From JBFKPQ01 sp041628225 (lineage in GTDB: Bacteria > Actinomycetota > Acidimicrobiia > Spongiisociales > JAENVV01): a DNA stretch of 10,586 bases. Shown piece by piece: positions 5,927 through 10,586 of this stretch (its first letter is position 1; each line of letters starts with the position of its first letter). Under the pieces are notes generated by a model, which did not search any database, had not been told where the DNA came from, and was given only the letters and a program-made list of their open reading frames with translations. The translations under genes were made by a program, and so were the position numbers. The stretch covers positions 1-10,586 of the forward strand of contig JBFKPQ010000081.1 of assembly GCA_041628225.1 (NCBI GenBank), written 5' to 3'.

Positions 5927-6636
5927 TTGCGAAGCACGTATCGAATCAACAGCAGGGTGACCTCGTACATGAGGTACAGCGGGAGCGCCAGAACGAGCAT
6001 GGTGAACGGGTCTCCCGTCGGCGTCGCGGCGGCCGACACGATCGTGATCGCCAGAATCGCCCACCGCCGGCCTTTCGCCAGCTGTTCAGAACTGACCAAC
6101 CCCACGGCCCCGGCCGCGAAGACGAACACCGGATACTCGAACGCGAGTCCGAACACCAGGAGAAAGCGCAGCACGAAGGCGAGGTATTCGCTGACCGTGG
6201 CACTGACCTCGACGGGCAACATCGAGTTGAGGAACGCCAATCCGCGGGGCAGTGCCAAGTACGCGAAGGTCACGCCGGCCAGGAACAGGACGACCATGGC
6301 TGTCACGATGGGAATCGCCCACTTCCGCTCCCGGCGAGTCAGGCCGGGAGAAATGAACGCCCAAACCTGCCAGCTGACGACGGGACTCGCCAGGATGAAC
6401 CCGCCAAAAGCGGCCAGGCGCATGGCTGCCGCGAACTGCTCGGTCGGCTTGATGGTCTGGAGTTCGACACCGGGGAACGCCTGGCGCATCGGGCGCTGAA
6501 GCACGTCGAAGATCTGGTCGCGCAGCACGTAGGCGACGACGGCACCCGCCAGGACGGCCAGGGCCGACTTGAGCAACCGCCATCGCAACTCCTCGAGGTG
6601 CGCCAGCATCGACAATCGCTGATCGTCTTGGATCAC
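5923..6636 (-). CDS. tatC: Sec-independent protein translocase subunit TatC, 237 aa
   Basis: TatC is the membrane receptor that binds twin-arginine signal peptides and, with TatA/TatB, moves folded proteins across the cytoplasmic membrane. The cytoplasmic N-terminus has the HLEELRWRL motif (13-21) that helps recognise the signal peptide. PTEQF (64-68) is the conserved first periplasmic loop. FGLAFEYPV (162-170) has the conserved glutamate, and the TPTGDPFTMLVLALPLYLMYE segment (205-225) contains the typical TPxxDPxT and final YE. Six membrane segments fit at about 23-42, 72-95, 108-130, 150-176, 192-204 and 211-230. The start is GTG at 6636..6634, in a GTGA overlap with the tatB-like stop. 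Length is normal. It is translated together with the Tat partner upstream and HelY downstream. Confidence 0.96.
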   Translation of the reverse strand: MIQDDQRLSMLAHLEELRWRLLKSALAVLAGAVVAYVLRDQIFDVLQRPMRQAFPGVELQTIKPTEQFAAAMRLAAFGGFILASPVVSWQVWAFISPGLTRRERKWAIPIVTAMVVLFLAGVTFAYLALPRGLAFLNSMLPVEVSATVSEYLAFVLRFLLVFGLAFEYPVFVFAAGAVGLVSSEQLAKGRRWAILAITIVSAAATPTGDPFTMLVLALPLYLMYEVTLLLIRYVLRK

Positions 6637-7094
6637 TCCTCGGCGTCCTCCTCGGTGGCGATCGCCTCGACGGCATCGATCGGTTCACCTGTCGATTCGA
6701 CGGGGTCCGGATCTTCGCCCCTATCGATCTTGGCCAGATCATCGGCGGCGTCGTCCGGTGACGGGCCGCGCTCCGACACGGGACCCGTCCACGCGAGGGG
6801 GCGCGAAAACGAGCGGCCTACTTCGTCCACTTCAGCCGACACGGCCTTGACGTCTTCGCCGACCGCTTGGAGCGGCTTCGTCAGATCCTCCTTGAGATCT
6901 GCGACGGGACGTTCCAACTCGGCGATCTCGCGTTCGAGTCCCGATCGGAAGTCGGCCGCCACGGCGCGAATCTCGCGCATCCATCCCCCGACCTTTCGGG
7001 CCATCTCAGGCAGTCGCTGTGGCCCGACGACGATGAGCGCAACGAGCATGATGATGAGCATCTCGCCACCGTTGATATCGAACATCTCCGCCAT
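6633..7094 (-). CDS. tatB: TatA/TatB-family translocase subunit, TatB-like, 153 aa
   Basis: A single membrane helix (about residues 11-24, EMLIIMLVALIVVG) is followed by GPQRLPEMARKVG (24-36) and a long amphipathic, charged helix, the plan of TatA/TatB proteins. The hinge VGPQRLP, the MFDI start and the 153-residue length resemble TatB, which joins TatC in the signal-peptide receptor. TatA usually has an F-G hinge. In M. tuberculosis the gene at this place is tatA, so TatA remains possible; a TatA-type subunit would then be elsewhere. The C-terminal third is acidic and probably disordered. Two starts compete: ATG at 7094..7092 (MAEMFDI) and ATG at 7085..7083 (MFDI). Neither has a well-spaced ribosome site, and both lie within a perfect inverted repeat, which suggests translational control. 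The stop overlaps the tatC GTG. Confidence 0.9.
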   Translation of the reverse strand: MAEMFDINGGEMLIIMLVALIVVGPQRLPEMARKVGGWMREIRAVAADFRSGLEREIAELERPVADLKEDLTKPLQAVGEDVKAVSAEVDEVGRSFSRPLAWTGPVSERGPSPDDAADDLAKIDRGEDPDPVESTGEPIDAVEAIATEEDAEE

Positions 7095-7113
7095 GGTAGA
7101 GCGGAGATGTTCG
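7079..7113 (-). promoter_or_regulatory. Perfect 13-bp inverted repeat with the tatB-like start codon in its loop
   Basis: On the minus strand CGAACATCTCCGC (7113..7101) is followed by a 9-base loop TCTACCATG (7100..7092) and then its exact complement GCGGAGATGTTCG (7091..7079). The last three loop bases are the first ATG of the TatB-like gene, and the alternative ATG at 7085 is paired within the 3' arm. In RNA this would be a 13-bp stem holding both start codons. No T-run follows, so it is not an intrinsic terminator. It could work as an RNA structure controlling initiation, or as a DNA operator. Confidence 0.75.
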
Positions 7114-7139
7114 TCAGGAGGAAGGGTTGTGGCGGATGG

Positions 7140-7430
7140 CTAGGAAGCCGCGAGCCTCGCGAAATCGAGATCTTGTTCGAGCGCACGGGCGAAGGCATCG
7201 ATCTCGTCCTCGGTGATCGGGTCGTTCCGAACCACCTGGTACGACACGCCCGTTGCGAGCAACACACTCACGACCCGGGCGTTGGCCGGTCGCCGCTGGA
7301 TTTCGAGGCACGTCGGGCAGGTGAACCGGTAGGTTCCGATTCGCTCAGTGGGGTCGAGTTCCAGTTGCAGATCATGCGGTCCGAGTTCTACGTCTCCGCA
7401 CCGGCTGCACGTTGTCTTGATCGTGGTCAT
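7140..7430 (-). CDS. Small protein with two CxxC pairs (zinc-ribbon-like), 96 aa, unknown function
   Basis: I do not recognise this protein. Cys8-x2-Cys11 and Cys38-x2-Cys41 fit a single zinc site made of two knuckles, separated by a 26-residue beta-rich segment (VELGPHDLQLELDPTERIGTYRF); it ends with TCPTCLEIQRRPANARVVSVLLATGVSYQ. The last part (ITEDEIDAFARALEQDLD, 72-89) is an acidic helix. There is no signal or membrane segment. Actinobacteria encode many small zinc-ribbon proteins ending in a 'pLTEDDL..F' helix, and the C-terminus is loosely like those. The ATG at 7430 has a GGAGA sequence nine bases upstream. It lies between pafC (75-base gap) and the TatB-like gene (45-base gap), where M. 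tuberculosis has no gene. A role with RNA, DNA or a protein partner is possible but unsupported. Confidence 0.8.
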   Translation of the reverse strand: MTTIKTTCSRCGDVELGPHDLQLELDPTERIGTYRFTCPTCLEIQRRPANARVVSVLLATGVSYQVVRNDPITEDEIDAFARALEQDLDFARLAAS

Positions 7431-7505
7431 GTTCCGTGTCTCCGCACCGTTTCCCTATGCCGTAGGTATCGGCGGCGGTGACCCCGATCTGAAGTCGAAA
7501 CTCGC

Positions 7506-8429
7506 TCAGTCGTCGTAGCGGGCGAGGATGGCGGCGCGCGTCGCCGCCAGCGCCTTCCCGACTTCGTCACCGTCGACGAGTTCGGCGTCGGGTCCCAGCC
7601 GGAGGAGAAGGCGCGCCGCGACGCCGGGATCAGACGCCGAGAACACGACGAGACCTTCCTCGTCGAGCACCTCGACGGGGTAGTACTCCCCCACCCACCG
7701 GGCACGCGGCCCCAGCCGGATGGTGGCACGCACATCGTCTTCCGAGGGCGTGTACCGCACCTCGGGAAGTGGAGGCTCTGGCGGTGGGACGAACGAATCG
7801 TCGGTCAACTCCGCCGATCGGATCCGATCCACCCGGAACACGCGCTCGGCGCCCGCGCTCCGGCAGTGAGCGGACACGTACCAGTTGCCGAGAGCCGAGA
7901 ACACCGCCCACGGTTCGATCCGCCGATCCTTCGTCTCTCCGGAAGACAGCGCCGTGTACACGATTTCGACCACACGGTGCTCGGCTGCCCCCCGCCGAAG
8001 CCTGTCGAGCAGATCGGGCTCGGCACCCGCCAGATCCACGACGAGAGCCTCATCGACGTCGGGAGCAACGACCGCCGCCAGTTTGGCGACGGCCCGTTCC
8101 AGCGCCGGTGGTGCCTGGCCGGTACTCGTGAGCGCCATGCCGGCGGCCAGCAGACTGAGGGCCTCCGCCGGGTTCAGCCGGAACGGTCGGGCGAAGTAAT
8201 CGGCCATGTCGACCACGACCTCGTCGTCGTCGATGTAGGCGACCATGAGGTCGCCAGGCCCGTATCCGGGGAGGCCGCACACGAAGACCAGATCGAGGTC
8301 GGACATCAGTTCTCGCTTGGAGTAGCCGAACCGCTCGCAGACGTCCTCGACGGTGGTTCCCGGGTTGGCGATCACCCACGGCACCATCGACAGGATCCGC
8401 CCGAGTCGGCGTGCGGTCCGATCGCTCAC
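7506..8429 (-). CDS. pafC: WYL-domain transcription regulator PafC, 307 aa
   Basis: PafC pairs with PafB to form a heteromeric activator of the RecA/LexA-independent DNA-damage response of actinobacteria; damaged single-stranded DNA is thought to be the signal, sensed through the WYL domains. The N-terminal half has a helix-turn-helix-like region (residues 1-45) followed by the PafC hallmark CGLPGYGPGDL (51-61). The WYL domain covers about 150-210: VEIVYTALSSG, RRIEPWAVF, then WYVSAHC with the W-Y-V triplet at 183-185, and RVFRVDRI (196-203). A C-terminal WCX-type extension (about 230-307) follows. The start is GTG at 8429..8427, overlapping the pafB stop in GTGA, so the two subunits are made in a coupled way. 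Length is normal. Confidence 0.93.
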   Translation of the reverse strand: MSDRTARRLGRILSMVPWVIANPGTTVEDVCERFGYSKRELMSDLDLVFVCGLPGYGPGDLMVAYIDDDEVVVDMADYFARPFRLNPAEALSLLAAGMALTSTGQAPPALERAVAKLAAVVAPDVDEALVVDLAGAEPDLLDRLRRGAAEHRVVEIVYTALSSGETKDRRIEPWAVFSALGNWYVSAHCRSAGAERVFRVDRIRSAELTDDSFVPPPEPPLPEVRYTPSEDDVRATIRLGPRARWVGEYYPVEVLDEEGLVVFSASDPGVAARLLLRLGPDAELVDGDEVGKALAATRAAILARYDD

Positions 8430-9355
8430 GCCACACCCCGCACGCGGTCGACAAAGCGGCGCCGCAGGTCGGGAGGCGTCAGCACTTCGGCTTGATCCTC
8501 AAACCCGATGATCCAGCCGATGAAGGCGTCCTGGTTGGCGACGGTCAGGGACACCTCCAGAGCGCCGTCGTCGCCTTCGCGGATGTCGGCACCCGACGGC
8601 AGCTGCCGGCGCGCCCACCAGGCGACGCTCGGATCGAACCGCACCGAGGCGCGCAACTCGTCGTCGCCCGCTTCCCACGGCGCCGACGGGAGTGCCGACG
8701 AGACGTCGAACCCGTCGGGGCGAACGAAGGCTCGATCAGGCTCGGTGGCCTCCCAGGCCGTCCCCCGGTCGACTCGGAACGCCCGAGTCTCCGTGGGCTC
8801 ATCGGCCAGGCCCCCCACCACATACCAGTGTCCGCGTCGGTGCACCATGCCGTACGGCAAGACCCGCCGGCTCGTGCCGCGGTAGTCGAACCGGAGCACG
8901 CGCCGTTCCGAAACGGCCGTGAATACGGTCGCGAGGTCGTCGACGGCGGTGCCGAGGTCGGCCGCCAGCGGCTCGCCGGCCATGGCGATGGGTGCGCCTC
9001 CGAGCTTGAACAGGGCCTCGGGTCCGGCCGGCTGCCCTCCGAGTCGGATCACCTGGGCGGCCAGCCACAGGGACGCCCGTTCTTCGTCGGTGAGACCGGG
9101 GTCGGCCAGCTGGTAGTCGTCTGGCGACACGACGTACCCCTGCTCGACTTCCCACGCGTCTGTGAATGCCGTTCTGAGCGGAATCCCCATCTGGCGGAGC
9201 AGATCCTTGTCGCGCTCGAACATCCGATGAAAGGCTGCATCGTTGTCGGGGTCGTAGCCCGCCACGGTCGTACGGATCTCGTCCGCGGTCACCGGCCGCC
9301 CGACGGTGAGCAAGAACGCAAGGAGATTCAGCAGACGTTCGATGACGTTCTTCAT
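8426..9355 (-). CDS. pafB: WYL-domain transcription regulator PafB, 309 aa
   Basis: PafB is the partner of PafC in the DNA-damage activator PafBC. The start ATG at 9355..9353 gives MKNVIERLLNLLAFLLTVGR, the standard PafB N-terminal helix, followed by a winged-helix domain with TADEIRTTVAGYD (23-35) and MFERDKDLLRQMGIPL (45-60). The conserved GYVVSPDDYQL (73-83) comes next. The WYL domain (about 150-200) shows LRFDYRG, RRVLPYGMVHRRGHWYVVGG with the triplet at 177-179, and RAFRVDRG. The C-terminal 110 residues are the WCX extension. The open frame continues upstream to 9631, but that part lies antiphase inside pafA. A 40-base gap separates it from the pafA stop. No strong ribosome site is visible before the ATG. 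Confidence 0.93.
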   Translation of the reverse strand: MKNVIERLLNLLAFLLTVGRPVTADEIRTTVAGYDPDNDAAFHRMFERDKDLLRQMGIPLRTAFTDAWEVEQGYVVSPDDYQLADPGLTDEERASLWLAAQVIRLGGQPAGPEALFKLGGAPIAMAGEPLAADLGTAVDDLATVFTAVSERRVLRFDYRGTSRRVLPYGMVHRRGHWYVVGGLADEPTETRAFRVDRGTAWEATEPDRAFVRPDGFDVSSALPSAPWEAGDDELRASVRFDPSVAWWARRQLPSGADIREGDDGALEVSLTVANQDAFIGWIIGFEDQAEVLTPPDLRRRFVDRVRGVA

Positions 9356-9375
9356 GGCGCCAATGTAGGTGGAAG

Positions 9376-9392
9376 ACTTCCGGCGAGGAAGT
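9376..9392. repeat. Short hairpin between pafA and pafB
   Basis: The plus-strand sequence acttcc-ggcga-ggaagt gives a 6-bp stem with a 5-base loop in the 40-base pafA-pafB gap; the transcript strand folds the same way. No T-run follows. It is short enough to be chance, but it is the only structure in that gap and might affect the pafA/pafB expression ratio. Confidence 0.3.
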
Positions 9393-9395
9393 ACC

Positions 9396-10586
9396 TCACA
9401 GACCGGCGATGAGCTTGTCCACTCGTTCGTCGACCGACTTGAACGGGTCCTTGCACAGCACGGTCCGTTGCGCCTGATCGTTGAGTTTGAGATGCACCCA
9501 GTCGACCGTGAAATCACGCTTCTTGGCCTTGGCCGCCTTGATGAATTCTCCTCGAAGCCGCGCCCTGGTCGTCTGCGGCGGTGTGCTGATCGCGCGCTCG
9601 ATGGCCTCGTCGGTGACCACCCGGTCGACATAGCCCCGCCGTTGGAGGAGATAGAACAGCCCGCGGCGCTGGTTGACGTCGTGGTAGCTGAGGTCGAGCA
9701 GCGCCAGCTTCGGATCGGACGCAGCCAGGTCTCCCCGTTCCTTGTACCGCTGGATGAGGTGGTATTTCGTCACCCAGTCGACCTCGCGGTCGAGCGCCAA
9801 GGGATCCTTCTCGAGATTCGTCAGCAGGTGTTCCCACATGTCGACCGCCCGCTGGATCTCCGGCGGGAATCCCGGATTGCGGGCGTAGCGGAGGGCACGG
9901 TCGAGATACTCCCATTGGATGTCGAGCGCTGACAGTTCTCTGCCGTTCTGGAGGCGTACTTTGCGGCGGCACGTGATGTCGTGCGAGATCTCACGGATCG
10001 CCCGGATCGGGTTCTCTAACGTGACGTCGCGAAACACCACGTCGTCCTCGAGCATCTGGAGCAGTGCCGCGGTCGTGCCCACCTTCGCATACGTGACGTA
10101 TTCGGACATGTTCGAGTCCCCGGCGATGACGTGGAGCCTCCGGAATCGCTCCGCATCGGCGTGGGGCTCGTCCCGCGTGTTGATGATCGGCCGCGACCGG
10201 GTGGTCGCCGACGAGACACCTTCCCAGATGTGTTCGGCACGCTGGGCCATCGAGTACACCGTGCCGCGGGCCGTCTGGAGGAGCTTGCCCGCCCCGGCGA
10301 AGATCTGGCGTGTCACCAGGAAGGGAATCAGCGTGTCGACGACACGCTGAAAGTCGCCGTGTCGGCTGATCAGGTAGTTCTCGTGGCAGCCGTAGGAGTT
10401 GCCAGCCGAATCGGTGTTGTTCTTGAACAGGTAGATCTCGCCTCGAATGCCCTCCTCGGCGAGTCGATCCTCGGCCGACTCCACGAGGCTCTCCAACACC
10501 CGTTCGCCCGCCTTGTCGTGCGCAACGAGCTCAGCCAAGCCGTCACACTCCGGCGTGGCGTACTCGGGGTGACTGCCGACGTCCAA
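9396..10586 (-). CDS. pafA: Pup--protein ligase PafA (partial, N-terminus outside window)
   Basis: PafA uses ATP to phosphorylate the C-terminal glutamate of Pup and attaches it to lysines of target proteins, marking them for the actinobacterial proteasome. The visible 396 residues begin LDVGSHPEYATPECD. From memory of the M. tuberculosis protein this is the YLDVGSHPEYA segment, with the catalytic Asp57 there equal to Asp2 here, so about 55 residues with the first ATP-binding motif lie outside. Also visible are KNNTDSAGNSYGCHENYL (54-71), the RPIINTRDEPHADAERFRRL stretch, GDSNMSEY, and the C-terminal WVHLKLNDQAQRTVLCKDPF, all highly conserved in PafA. The depupylase Dop is related but lacks this C-terminal pattern. 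The gene begins the pafABC order and ends 40 bases before pafB. Confidence 0.97.
   Translation of the reverse strand: MDVGSHPEYATPECDGLAELVAHDKAGERVLESLVESAEDRLAEEGIRGEIYLFKNNTDSAGNSYGCHENYLISRHGDFQRVVDTLIPFLVTRQIFAGAGKLLQTARGTVYSMAQRAEHIWEGVSSATTRSRPIINTRDEPHADAERFRRLHVIAGDSNMSEYVTYAKVGTTAALLQMLEDDVVFRDVTLENPIRAIREISHDITCRRKVRLQNGRELSALDIQWEYLDRALRYARNPGFPPEIQRAVDMWEHLLTNLEKDPLALDREVDWVTKYHLIQRYKERGDLAASDPKLALLDLSYHDVNQRRGLFYLLQRRGYVDRVVTDEAIERAISTPPQTTRARLRGEFIKAAKAKKRDFTVDWVHLKLNDQAQRTVLCKDPFKSVDERVDKLIAGL

Noticed and set aside
5927..6064. N-terminal extension of helY to an ATG at 6064
   Set aside because: The extra 46 residues lie antiphase within the conserved C-terminal part of tatC and do not resemble HelY. 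The GTG at 5926 gives the expected N-terminus and the same GTGA overlap as its neighbours.
7095..7139. Intrinsic terminator before the TatB-like gene
   Set aside because: The 13-bp stem has no T-run after it and includes the start codon, so a regulatory element fits better than a terminator.
5740..7143. A 467-codon open frame on the plus strand across tatC and the TatB-like gene
   Set aside because: It spans two well-supported minus-strand genes and reads as Arg/Ser/Gln-rich shadow sequence.
7431..7505. Possible promoter or operator in the gap after pafC
   Set aside because: I found only weak hexamers (TTCAGA and GATACC, 17 apart) and an imperfect CCTA/TAGG dyad. None is strong enough to call, and the PafBC-type motif was not visible.
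9356..9631. N-terminal extension of pafB to 9631
   Set aside because: The extra 92 codons lie inside the highly conserved PafA C-terminus in another frame. MKNVIERLLN at 9355 is the normal PafB start.

Overview
The window is a gene-dense, high-GC stretch in which every supportable gene lies on the minus strand. It reads, from the right edge to the left, as one long run of short-spaced or overlapping genes. The gene order pafA, pafB, pafC, a Tat subunit, tatC and a HelY-type helicase is a hallmark of Actinomycetota (it is the order of Rv2097c to Rv2092c in Mycobacterium tuberculosis, quoted from memory). A DUF4193-type zinc protein and a polyprenol-phosphate mannosyltransferase fit the same phylum. 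My guess is a non-mycobacterial lineage such as Acidimicrobiia, because of the extra gene between pafC and the Tat genes, the lipid kinase after helY and the acidic DUF4193 protein. That placement is inference.

Right block (10586 to 7506): the Pup ligase PafA, cut by the window edge just before its catalytic aspartate, then the two WYL regulators PafB and PafC. PafA attaches Pup to proteins destined for the proteasome. PafB and PafC form a transcription activator of the DNA-damage response and are translationally coupled through a GTGA overlap.

Middle block (7430 to 2544): a 96-residue protein with two CxxC pairs and no recognised function, a TatB-like subunit whose start codon lies in the loop of a perfect 13-bp inverted repeat, TatC, a Ski2/Mtr4-like helicase (HelY), and a diacylglycerol-kinase-family lipid kinase. 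TatB/TatC, TatC/HelY and HelY/lipid kinase all join through GTGA overlaps.

Left block (2543 to 1): a sigma70-like promoter with an inverted repeat around its -10 hexamer precedes a DUF4193 protein whose first 80 residues are about 65% acidic. Downstream follow a polyprenol-phosphate mannose synthase with an uncertain start, a GNAT acetyltransferase, a Nudix hydrolase, an unrecognised 126-residue protein and the first 30 codons of what looks like an M20-type metallopeptidase. These appear to be one transcription unit driven from the promoter near 2505.

No gap between genes exceeds 75 bases. I saw no tRNA, rRNA, CRISPR array, insertion sequence or convincing intrinsic terminator. Most of the window is a housekeeping locus. 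The parts that deserve a second look are the tatB start hairpin, the promoter dyad, the small CxxC protein, the acidic DUF4193 protein and the mannosyltransferase start.
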